A stretch of 5,858 nucleotides of DNA from Klebsiella pneumoniae (GTDB lineage: Bacteria; Pseudomonadota; Gammaproteobacteria; Ga0077536), in NCBI GenBank assembly GCA_945873015.1, contig CAMCBY010000283.1:1-5858 (forward strand), given 5' to 3'. A program made the position numbers and the translations under genes. The number at the start of each line of letters is the position of its first letter. The first letter of the stretch is position 1. Shown here in pieces: positions 1 to 5,163 of this stretch. The notes beneath the pieces were generated by a model, which saw nothing but the letters and a program-made list of their open reading frames with translations, searched no databases and had not been told where the DNA came from.

Positions 1-643
1 CAGGCACCGGCTGGCGGGTGACTTCGTTCAAAATCGTGAATACTTCACTCAGCGGCCGTCCGCAGGCTTGTGCACTGCTCCAGCCGGTCATGGTTTCCGC
101 CACCAGGTTGAGATAACTGACACGGCCTTGTATGTCGGTGCTGAGCACCGCATCGCCAATCGAATCGAGCGTCATCGCCGTGCGCCGAGCGCGTTCGGCC
201 TGCCCACATTCGTGGTGTTTGCGCGCAATGGCGCTGTCCATCATGCGCGCCAGGCGGCAGCCATCGAGATCGGTCTCCAATACATAATCCTGCACGCCCA
301 AGGCCAACGCCGCGGTGGCCCGCGCCGGCTCGGCATCGTGCAACAATGCCAGCACGGCGACCGTCGACGCGGCATCCAGCAAGGCCACCAGCGCGGGCGA
401 GGCCGGTTCCGTGGCAAGACTCCAGTCCAACAGGAGCACTTGAAAGGTGTGCTCGCCGAGACTTCGCGCAGCGCTCTCGAGGTTTGCCACTGGCGTGATG
501 TGGTACCGAATGTCGGTTGCGTCGCCCAAGGCCACAGCGATACGCTCGAACAGCCTTGACGAGTGTGATGCCAGTAACACCCCGCACTGCGGATGCGCGG
601 GAGTCTGCTGCACCAAGCGGCGGGGTGAGGTCGGTTTGGCCAT
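1..643 (-). CDS. Receiver-like + PAS signalling protein, N-terminal part (probable GGDEF/EAL protein)
   Basis: The frame is open from an ATG at 643 to the window edge, giving 214 codons; the C-terminus is missing. Residues about 19-142 fold like a response-regulator receiver: strand 'CGVLLASHSS', the phosphoacceptor-type Asp73 in 'VLLLDWS', and the segment 'ALGVQDYVLETDLDG', which resembles the usual 'GAQDYLVKG..DG'. The acidic pair normally found in the first strand is replaced by Ser-His-Ser, and the conserved Lys is Glu123, so normal phosphorylation is doubtful. Residues about 153-214 are a PAS domain ('LDSIGDAVLSTD', 'VSYLNLVAETMTGW', 'GRPLSEVF'). This receiver-PAS order, with this PAS wording, is common in proteobacterial proteins that end in GGDEF and EAL domains (cyclic-di-GMP turnover). 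That output is inferred, because it lies beyond base 1; a histidine kinase is the alternative. The gene is divergent from the Crp/Fnr gene at 806. No strong Shine-Dalgarno sequence precedes the ATG. Confidence 0.85.
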   Translation of the reverse strand, partial: MAKPTSPRRLVQQTPAHPQCGVLLASHSSRLFERIAVALGDATDIRYHITPVANLESAARSLGEHTFQVLLLDWSLATEPASPALVALLDAASTVAVLALLHDAEPARATAALALGVQDYVLETDLDGCRLARMMDSAIARKHHECGQAERARRTAMTLDSIGDAVLSTDIQGRVSYLNLVAETMTGWSSAQACGRPLSEVFTILNEVTRQPVP

Positions 644-655
644 GGCAGAAACTTT

Positions 656-668
656 GCGCCACTGGCGC
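656..668. promoter_or_regulatory. Short palindrome just upstream of the receiver/PAS gene
   Basis: GCGCCA-C-TGGCGC forms perfect 6-bp arms around one base, ending 13 nt upstream of the minus-strand ATG at 643. Its position would overlap the leader or promoter of that gene, so it could be an operator or a leader hairpin. The structure is seen directly; the function is a guess. Confidence 0.3.
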
Positions 669-675
669 GTTGTTG

Positions 676-697
676 CTCTGTGCGTCAAGCCACAGAG
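676..697. promoter_or_regulatory. CRP/FNR-like 22-bp palindrome, candidate operator
   Basis: CTCTGTG-N8-CACAGAG is a perfect 7-bp inverted repeat around an 8-bp spacer (683-690). It contains TGTG-N8-CACA, the spacing of the CRP consensus TGTGA-N6-TCACA; the inner A and T of that consensus are both C here. It lies in the divergent spacer, centred about 43 nt from the minus-strand ATG at 643 and about 119 nt from the plus-strand ATG at 806. Three Crp/Fnr-fold regulators are encoded within 5 kb, and the one at 5144 keeps the CRP recognition residues. Operator function is inferred; no clear -35/-10 pair was found beside it. Confidence 0.45.
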
Positions 698-715
698 AAC
701 GCGGCCGCACTCTTC

Positions 716-731
716 CGTGCGCTACCGCACG
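716..731. promoter_or_regulatory. Palindrome CGTGCG-N4-CGCACG
   Basis: Perfect 6-bp arms surround CTAC in the leader of the Crp/Fnr gene at 806. It could be a second operator or an mRNA hairpin. Between it and the 676-697 palindrome lies the 8-bp palindrome GCGGCCGC (701-708). Chance is possible in GC-rich DNA. Confidence 0.25.
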
Positions 732-795
732 AAATAGAGATCACATATGGAGCAGGATGGGCGGAGATCCCCATGAGAACTGAGGGACGGGCGCT

Positions 796-799
796 GGAG
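796..799 (+). promoter_or_regulatory. Ribosome-binding site choosing the start at 806
   Basis: GGAG lies 6 nt before the ATG at 806. An equally spaced GGAG at 763-766 precedes an in-frame ATG at 773, which would add 11 residues, so sequence alone does not settle the start fully. Confidence 0.5.
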
Positions 800-805
800 T
801 CAGTT

Positions 806-1588
806 ATGCGCGTAGAATCTACTCAATTCCACCCTCCTATCAAGAGAGCTGCTTTGGCACCATCGCTGGACAATCACCTGCTCGCCGCACTGCCGGCCGA
901 AGTGCTGGCGCGTTTGGCCAACTCGCTGGAACTCATCCCCTTGCCGCTCGGCAAGGTGCTCTACGAGTCCGGCGACAATCTGCGTTACATCTATTTCCCG
1001 ACCGACGCTATCGTGTCCTTGTTGTACGTGATGGAGTCCGGTGCGTCCGCCGAAATTTCGGTGGTGGGCAACGAAGGGCTGATCGGCGTGTCGGTGTTCA
1101 TGGGCGGAGAAAGCACACCGAGCCGCGCCATCGTGCAGAGTGCCGGCTCGGCCTATCGCCTGCCGGGGCAATTGCTCAAAGACGAGTTCAACCGTCATGG
1201 CGACCTGCTGCTGCTGATCCTGCGCTATACCCAGGCGCTGATCACTCAAATGGCCCAGACCGCAGTTTGCAACCGCCATCACTCCATTGACCAGCAACTA
1301 TGCCGCTGGCTTTTGCTGTCGCTCGACCGCCTGCCCGACAACAAACTGGTCATGACCCAGGAACTTATCGCCAACATGCTCGGCGTGCGCCGCGAGGGTG
1401 TGACCGACGCCGCCGGCAAACTGCAGCGCCAAGGCGTGATTGAATACAGCCGTGGTCATATCACCGTACTCGACCGTCCCCGACTCGAAACCCTGAGCTG
1501 CGAATGTTATGCGGTAGTCAAGAAAGAGACCGACCGATTACTGCCCTACCTGCATAACCCCAACGCCATGCCGAAGCCGCTGCGCTGA
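806..1588 (+). CDS. Crp/Fnr-family transcriptional regulator 1 (C-x-C-Y subfamily)
   Basis: A 260-residue protein with the two-part Crp/Fnr plan. An N-terminal cyclic-nucleotide-binding-type beta-barrel spans about 22-130 ('LGKVLYESGDNLRYIYFPTDAIVSL', 'GNEGLIGVSVFMGG'), followed by a long dimerisation helix (about 132-172) and a C-terminal winged helix-turn-helix (184-207, 'TQELIANMLGVRREGV'). The barrel lacks the canonical F-G-E...R-S-A phosphate cassette, so cAMP binding is not expected; the ligand is unknown. The recognition helix keeps the Arg-Glu pair (196-197) but has Asp201 where CRP has Arg185. Cys155 ('AVCNRHH') and Cys232/Cys234 ('SCECY') recur at matching places in the paralogue at 2080, hinting at a metal, redox or structural role. 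The start follows a good RBS; in-frame ATGs at 773 and 680 are alternatives. The gene is divergent from the receiver/PAS gene and separated from its paralogue by a repeat-rich gap. Its targets are unknown. Confidence 0.9.
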   Translation: MRVESTQFHPPIKRAALAPSLDNHLLAALPAEVLARLANSLELIPLPLGKVLYESGDNLRYIYFPTDAIVSLLYVMESGASAEISVVGNEGLIGVSVFMGGESTPSRAIVQSAGSAYRLPGQLLKDEFNRHGDLLLLILRYTQALITQMAQTAVCNRHHSIDQQLCRWLLLSLDRLPDNKLVMTQELIANMLGVRREGVTDAAGKLQRQGVIEYSRGHITVLDRPRLETLSCECYAVVKKETDRLLPYLHNPNAMPKPLR

Positions 1589-1667
1589 GATAACAACCCG
1601 TTACTGAACTAAATGTGCGAATGAATTGGGTGTAGGTCTCAAACTGAGCGTCGGTACGTGATTTTCT

Positions 1668-1750
1668 GTGGGTCAGACTTCAGTCTGACATTCACAGGCG
1701 ATTAGCAGCGGGAGGTTTTGACGACAGAGTCAGACTGAAGTCTGACCCAC
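1668..1750. repeat. REPIN-like pair of REP elements in inverted orientation
   Basis: Bases 1667-1689 and 1729-1751 are perfect 23-bp inverted repeats separated by 39 bp. Each unit reads GTGG followed by a palindrome GTCAGACT-TC-AGTCTGAC: on the plus strand at 1668-1689 and on the minus strand at 1750-1729. A GTRG-type tetranucleotide followed by a hairpin is the hallmark of REP sequences mobilised by RAYT (TnpA-REP, IS200/IS605-like) transposases. Two such units in opposite orientation form a REPIN or BIME. No RAYT gene is in the window, so it would have to act in trans. Similarity continues weakly outside the arms (GTGATT on both sides, with a 4-nt gap on one side). Confidence 0.8.
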
Positions 1751-1810
1751 AATCACCTGGACGAGCTACCGGTGCGATATCGCGCTCAATACTGCTACGG
1801 GTTTCTCACG

Positions 1811-1831
1811 ATTCCAGTTTGTGGCTGGAAT
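1811..1831. repeat. Short hairpin ATTCCAG-N7-CTGGAAT
   Basis: Perfect 7-bp arms surround the loop TTTGTGG, within the repeat-rich gap. CAGTTT here is shared with the right outer repeat (from 1869), and its reverse complement AAACTG occurs in the left outer repeat at 1641, so this may be another eroded repeat unit. Confidence 0.45.
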
Positions 1832-1886
1832 TAAGATCGGCACTACCAAGCGCTTGATTCGTAATACCAGTTTCGGCCCTACACCC

Positions 1887-1922
1887 AATAAATTCACACC
1901 TGCAGCAGGGTGCCAATTTATT
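1887..1922. repeat. Hairpin with AATAAATT/AATTTATT arms
   Basis: Arms 1887-1900 and 1909-1922 pair at 12 of 14 positions around the loop TGCAGCAG; with one bulge the CCTG/CAGG core also pairs. The arms overlap the right outer repeat and the third motif copy. No T-run follows, so it looks more like a REP-type palindrome than a factor-independent terminator. Confidence 0.55.
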
Positions 1923-2079
1923 CGTACCTTCCGTGACGCGGATTTAAGCGTGTCTCATGCGGCCTGTGTTGCGTGGCGAACAGACCGCGACGGTGCCCCC
2001 CCGTAATACTGTCGTCACGAGCCGGTACTTGCACCCTGCTCTTGCCATGCCTGGCGTTGTTTGTGCCTCCGGATGAACC

Positions 2080-2787
2080 ATGCCCGCAACAACCCCGTCA
2101 GCGATCACAAATCGGCTGCTTGTCGACCTTCCGACTGCCGACAGGCGCGCGATGATGCGTCATGTGTGCGACATAGAACTTGAGTTTGGGTCGGTATTGT
2201 GTGAGCCCGAACAAACCTTGCGTCATGTCTATTTTCCGCTCAGCGGTTTTATTTCGCTGGTCGCTACCGTGCCGAAACACGCGCCGCTGGAAATGGGCAT
2301 GATAGGCAGCGAGGGCATGCTCGGCGCCACTTTATTATTGGGTGTCAATCTCGCGCCGCTTAAGGCCGTCGTGCAAGGCACCGGCACCGCGCTGCGCATG
2401 AGCGCGGCGCAATTGCGCCGCGAACTCGCGACACGGCCGGCATTGCGAGCGACCCTTGGCCGCTATCTGTATGTACTCAACGTGCAATTGACTCAGAGCG
2501 CGGCCTGCACCCGTTTTCATGAGGTCGAGCAACGCCTCGCCCGCTGGCTGCTGATGACCTATGACCGCGCCCATGAGCAGGCTTTTTATCTCACCCATCA
2601 GTTTCTGGCGGACATGCTCGGCGTGCAACGCAGCGCTGTGACCATCGCTGCCGGCGCACTGGCAAGAAAGAAGCTCATACGTTATGCACGCGGCACCATC
2701 AGCGTGTTGTCACGCGCGGGCCTGGAAGCGGCCTCGTGTACTTGCTACGGCACGGTCGAGGCCGACTATCAACGGCTGTTCAACTGA
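2080..2787 (+). CDS. Crp/Fnr-family transcriptional regulator 2 (paralogue of regulator 1)
   Basis: A 235-residue protein with the same architecture as the gene at 806: barrel about 11-120 ('YFPLSGFISLV', 'GSEGMLGATLLLG'), dimer helix about 122-162, and winged HTH about 171-195 ('LTHQFLADMLGVQRSAV'). Shared landmarks are 'AACTRFHEVEQRLARWLLMTYDR' (beside 'AVCNRHHSIDQQLCRWLLLSLDR' in regulator 1), an RGTISVL/RGHITVL wing and the C-terminal S-C-x-C-Y. The matching cysteines are 143, 220 and 222. There is no FGE...RSA cassette, so cAMP is an unlikely ligand. In the recognition helix the usual Glu is Ser185 (Q-R-S against R-R-E in regulator 1), so the two probably read different DNA sites. The start ATG has only a weak GGA 6 nt upstream. 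The gene is convergent with ftsH, with 15 nt between the two stop codons. Confidence 0.88.
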   Translation: MPATTPSAITNRLLVDLPTADRRAMMRHVCDIELEFGSVLCEPEQTLRHVYFPLSGFISLVATVPKHAPLEMGMIGSEGMLGATLLLGVNLAPLKAVVQGTGTALRMSAAQLRRELATRPALRATLGRYLYVLNVQLTQSAACTRFHEVEQRLARWLLMTYDRAHEQAFYLTHQFLADMLGVQRSAVTIAAGALARKKLIRYARGTISVLSRAGLEAASCTCYGTVEADYQRLFN

Positions 2788-2802
2788 CGCCGCGCGCTAG
2801 TC

Positions 2803-2831
2803 TCACGGCGCCGCCAGCGGCGGTGCCGTGA
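2803..2831. terminator. Strong hairpin at the convergent 3' ends, possible two-way terminator
   Basis: A 13-bp stem (2803-2815 with 2819-2831, one G-T pair) closes on the 3-nt loop AGC. It begins 16 nt after the regulator 2 stop and covers the ftsH stop codon and its last codons (A-P-P-L-A-A-P). Neither side carries a T-run, so it is not a classical intrinsic terminator. It may still stall polymerase or protect mRNA ends, or it may simply follow from the Ala/Pro codons. Confidence 0.4.
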
Positions 2832-4803
2832 TACCCACTGCCGCGTAGATTTCGGCGGCATTCATCGACTCCGCCAGCAGCAAGGCTTCGGCCAGTGCAT
2901 CGAGTTTGTCGCGGTGCGCTGCCAGCACACTCTCGGCCTGCTGCAGGCTCTCATCGACGATGCGCCGCACTTCAGCATCAATCAATTCGGCGGTCGCTTC
3001 GCTGTAGGGCTGTTGCGCAAAGGCGGGGGGCAGACCGTCGTCCTGCGGGGTGACAAAACTGACCGCCCCCAGTTTTTCGCTCATGCCCCAGCGCAGCACC
3101 ATATGGCGTGCAATGTCAGTGACCTGCTGCAGGTCGTTTTCCGCACCACTGGTCAAAATGCCATAGACCAGCCGCTCTGCAGCCCGTCCGCCGAGCGCGC
3201 CGGTAATACGTGCATGCAGATAGTCCTCACCATAACTGGTGCGGTCGTCTATCGGCAGTTGATACGTGACGCCGAGCGCCATGCCGCGCGGCACGATAGA
3301 AACCCGATGCACCGGGTCGCTGCCTGGCACCAGTAAAGCGAGCAAAGTGTGGCCGGCTTCGTGATAGGCGGTGCGGCGACGGTCGGCGGCCTTGAGCAGA
3401 ATATTGCGCGCCGGACCGAGGGTAATCTTCTGCATCGCTTCGGCAAAATCCTCAGCCGCCACCGTGTCGGCATTACGCCGCGCTGCCAGCAAGGCAGCCT
3501 CGTTGACCAGATTGCGCAGTTCCGCGCCGACCAAACCGGGCGTTTCGGCTGCGATGCGGTCGAGCGACACGTCGTTAGCGAGCGGCACACGCTGGGCATG
3601 GATCGCGAGGATAGCAGCACGCCCGGCGCGGTCGGGACGTTGCACCACCACCCGCCGGTCGAAACGCCCCGGCCGCAGCAGAGCAGCGTCGAGTACGTCG
3701 GCACGATTGGTCGCGGCCAGCACGATGACCCCTTCGCGCGCGTCGAAGCCGTCCATCTCGGTCAGTATTTGATTCAAGGTCTGTTCGCGTTCGTCATTAC
3801 CGCCCATCTGACTGCCGCGTCCGCGCGCGCGACCGATGGCATCGAGTTCGTCGATGAATATGATCGAGGGTGCGGCCGCGCGTGCTTCCTTGAACAGATC
3901 GCGCACCCGCGCGGCACCGACACCGACGATCATTTCGATGAATTCCGAGGCGCTCATACTGAAGAACGGTACGCCGGCCTGGCCCGCCACTGCGCGCGCC
4001 AGCAAGGTCTTGCCGGTGCCTGGCGCACCGACCAGCAGCACACCTTTCGGTACCGTGCCGCCCAGGCGTTGGTATTTATCCGGATGCTTGAGGAAGTCCA
4101 CCACTTCAATCAATTCGTTTTCGGCTTCGTCGATGCCGGCCACATCATCAAACGTGATGGGCTGTTGTTCCGTGCCATAACGTTTGGCACGACTGCGGCC
4201 GAGACTGAATAAACCACCGCTGGCACTACGCCGGCTGATATAGATGAACACGCCCACCAGCAGCACCGTCGGGCCAAAACTCAAGATCAAATCGAACCAC
4301 GACGAATTGCGCTGATCGGCGGCCTCGACCACCACACCTTTGCTGTCGAGCAGGGATTCGAGGCCGGCGTCGGCGAAACTCGGTCGCTGGGTCTTGAAGA
4401 TGGTGATGTTTTCGATTTTGGCGGGCTCGGCATCGCCGCTGCGCGTGCTGCTCTGAGTCGGCGGGTAGGCGACGTCAATTTTAAAGCGCCCTTCCAGCGC
4501 ATCGCCGTTACTGCTGAGGCTCTCGACATTGCCCGCCACGACCTGCTGCTTGAAGAAGGTATAGGTGACGATGTGCGGCTTGGCCTGCGGCCTGAAAACC
4601 TGCGTAAAAAGCAGATTGCCTACTGCGAATACAAGAAAGATCAGCCACCAGCGCTGCGGAGGGCCAATGCGTTTGACGCCGTTCGCCGACGACTTGGAAG
4701 AAGGCGTGTCGGGCGAGACGTCACGCTCACGGCGCACGGCGGCGTCGTTGTCCGCGCGTGATGTCGAGCCTGACTCCGGCTCAGTAGGTGATGGTCTCGG
4801 CAT
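2803..4803 (-). CDS. ftsH: ATP-dependent zinc metalloprotease FtsH (accessory-type paralogue)
   Basis: A 666-residue membrane AAA+ protease, expected to extract and degrade damaged or regulatory proteins as an inner-membrane hexamer. In order: a polar N-terminal extension (1-51), TM1 (about 52-70), a periplasmic domain (about 71-168), TM2 (about 170-190), Walker A 'GAPGTGKT' (259-266), Walker B 'IIFIDE' (314-319), the second region of homology with 'LLRPGRFDR', the zinc site HEAGH (481-485; catalytic Glu482), and third zinc ligand Asp557 in 'GAENDLQ'. All ATPase and protease residues I can check are present. Two features are odd. The pore loop reads 'FIEMIVGVGA', with Ile292 where E. coli FtsH has Phe228. 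The tail before TM1 is about 51 residues, against a few in E. coli. The C-terminal tail is also shorter than in E. coli. The ATG at 4803 is preferred over an in-frame GTG at 4896: GGGA precedes it by 7 nt, and the extra upstream residues do not look FtsH-like. No rlmE/ftsJ or folP neighbour is seen, which favours an accessory paralogue rather than the housekeeping copy. Confidence 0.95.
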   Translation of the reverse strand: MPRPSPTEPESGSTSRADNDAAVRRERDVSPDTPSSKSSANGVKRIGPPQRWWLIFLVFAVGNLLFTQVFRPQAKPHIVTYTFFKQQVVAGNVESLSSNGDALEGRFKIDVAYPPTQSSTRSGDAEPAKIENITIFKTQRPSFADAGLESLLDSKGVVVEAADQRNSSWFDLILSFGPTVLLVGVFIYISRRSASGGLFSLGRSRAKRYGTEQQPITFDDVAGIDEAENELIEVVDFLKHPDKYQRLGGTVPKGVLLVGAPGTGKTLLARAVAGQAGVPFFSMSASEFIEMIVGVGAARVRDLFKEARAAAPSIIFIDELDAIGRARGRGSQMGGNDEREQTLNQILTEMDGFDAREGVIVLAATNRADVLDAALLRPGRFDRRVVVQRPDRAGRAAILAIHAQRVPLANDVSLDRIAAETPGLVGAELRNLVNEAALLAARRNADTVAAEDFAEAMQKITLGPARNILLKAADRRRTAYHEAGHTLLALLVPGSDPVHRVSIVPRGMALGVTYQLPIDDRTSYGEDYLHARITGALGGRAAERLVYGILTSGAENDLQQVTDIARHMVLRWGMSEKLGAVSFVTPQDDGLPPAFAQQPYSEATAELIDAEVRRIVDESLQQAESVLAAHRDKLDALAEALLLAESMNAAEIYAAVGITAPPLAAP

Positions 4804-5022
4804 GAACGCTTCCCGCGGAGAATGATCGGGTGGCGATACCGCATGAGTGCATCGACCGCAGCCGCCACAGGCGGCTTGCCGAATCGACTGTATCACTTAG
4901 CTTGCCAGCAGGCTTAGGTTTTGTATGTACGCTGCGGCACACCGCGAGCGACAGGCGCGCCGCCTGCCATCGACACTTCATAGTGTGATGGCGCACCAAC
5001 AAATGCCAGCCGGAGGACTAGC

Positions 5023-5049
5023 ATGCCCACTTCGATCCCTAAGCGATAA
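5023..5049 (+). CDS. Possible 8-codon minicistron upstream of regulator 3
   Basis: GGAGG at 5012-5016 sits 6 nt before an ATG, the best ribosome-binding site in the spacer, yet the frame stops after M-P-T-S-I-P-K-R. It may be a leader peptide, a decayed gene start or chance. The same frame reopens at the ATG at 5119 without another stop in between. Confidence 0.22.
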   Translation: MPTSIPKR

Positions 5050-5118
5050 CAGTGCGGCGATTTGGCCGCCCAGACCGAGTTTGTCGCGAGTCCTTTCCCG
5101 TCAAGGAGTGACTTTTTT

Positions 5119-5163
5119 ATGCCATCGCGCATCGGAGTTGTCTGTGCAAATCGAAATGAATAA
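5119..5163 (+). CDS. Possible 14-codon leader ORF overlapping the start of regulator 3
   Basis: AAGGAG (5103-5108) precedes this ATG by 10 nt, and the ORF (M-P-S-R-I-G-V-V-C-A-N-R-N-E) runs in a different frame across both candidate starts of regulator 3 (GTG 5144 and ATG 5156), ending at 5163. The arrangement would allow translational coupling. A 4-bp inverted repeat, GTCA-AGGAG-TGAC, followed by six T puts the ribosome-binding site in a small loop. No homology is recognised. Confidence 0.25.
   Translation: MPSRIGVVCANRNE
5134..5137 (+). promoter_or_regulatory. Ribosome-binding site favouring a GTG start at 5144
   Basis: GGAG lies 6 nt before the in-frame GTG at 5144, ideal spacing. The in-frame ATG at 5156 would be 18 nt away and has no purine-rich site of its own. 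The GTG start is therefore preferred, adding only four residues (V-Q-I-E). Confidence 0.55.

Larger units (their letters stand above)
1615..1899. repeat. Imperfect outer inverted repeat enclosing the REPIN
   Basis: Bases 1615-1646 and the reverse complement of 1868-1899 agree at 26 of 32 positions by hand alignment, including a 12-base identical core ATTGGGTGTAGG. Together they bracket 285 bp, like a miniature inverted-repeat element. No target-site duplication is visible next to either end. A third copy of the outer motif (GTACGAATAAATTGG) lies on the minus strand at 1927-1913 and matches the left end at 13 of 15 positions, so the block could alternatively end at 1927. Confidence 0.6.
1589..2079. 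other. 491-bp intergenic gap, mostly inverted repeats
   Basis: No convincing gene lies here. Bases 1615-1927 hold a nested set of inverted repeats, annotated separately. Bases 1928-2079 are the probable leader and promoter of the regulator at 2080. They contain TAATAC at 2004-2009, but no matching -35 could be placed with confidence, and a run of seven C at 1996-2002. No T-rich terminator follows the regulator ending at 1588; the palindromes may protect or end that transcript. Confidence 0.7.
4804..5143. other. 340-bp divergent spacer between ftsH and regulator 3
   Basis: It should hold promoters for both flanking genes. On the plus strand TTGCCA (4903-4908) has TATGTA 16 nt downstream, a poor -10, so this is only a weak candidate. 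No sigma-32-type promoter for ftsH was recognised. A perfect 7-bp hairpin (4860-4866 with 4870-4876, loop ACA) lies in the presumed ftsH leader. A TGTGA half-site is at 4984-4988, without a good second half. Two tiny ORFs after good ribosome-binding sites are listed separately. Confidence 0.6.

Noticed and set aside
45..710. 221-codon minus-strand ORF
   Set aside because: It is rich in Arg, Gly and Cys without domain character, and it lies one frame off the clear receiver/PAS reading frame that starts at 643.
747..776. 9-codon ORF (M-E-Q-D-G-R-R-S-P) whose stop overlaps the alternative ATG at 773
   Set aside because: It has no good ribosome-binding site and depends on a less favoured start for regulator 1.
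1615..1927. CRISPR array or complete insertion sequence
   Set aside because: The repeats are inverted, few and palindromic, with no regular spacers, and there is no transposase ORF. No target-site duplication flanks the block either.
1996..2002. Run of seven C as a phase-variation tract
   Set aside because: It is short, outside coding sequence and not clearly within a promoter spacer; chance is adequate.
1821..2006. 61-codon plus-strand ORF in the repeat-rich gap
   Set aside because: It consists largely of repeat arms and has no ribosome-binding site or recognisable domain.
2047..2076. 9-codon ORF (M-P-G-V-V-C-A-S-G) ending 3 nt before the regulator 2 start
   Set aside because: No Shine-Dalgarno sequence precedes it; the G-V-V-C-A match with the ORF at 5119 is noted in the findings but is too short to call a gene.
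3349..4212. 287-codon plus-strand ORF antisense to ftsH
   Set aside because: It lies opposite the conserved AAA+ core of FtsH, resembles nothing I know, and is the expected mirror frame of GC-rich coding DNA.
4804..4896. N-terminal extension of FtsH from a GTG at 4896
   Set aside because: The extra 31 residues lack FtsH character and cover a leader hairpin; the ATG at 4803 has a better ribosome-binding site.
4983..4996. Possible second CRP-like site (GTG-N8-CAC) upstream of regulator 3
   Set aside because: Only three bases per half-site match, and the TGTGA half-site at 4984 has no good partner at the right spacing.
4925..5143. 73-residue extension of regulator 3 from an ATG at 4925
   Set aside because: It has no resemblance to CRP relatives and crosses the likely promoter region; GGAG before the GTG at 5144 gives a CRP-sized protein.
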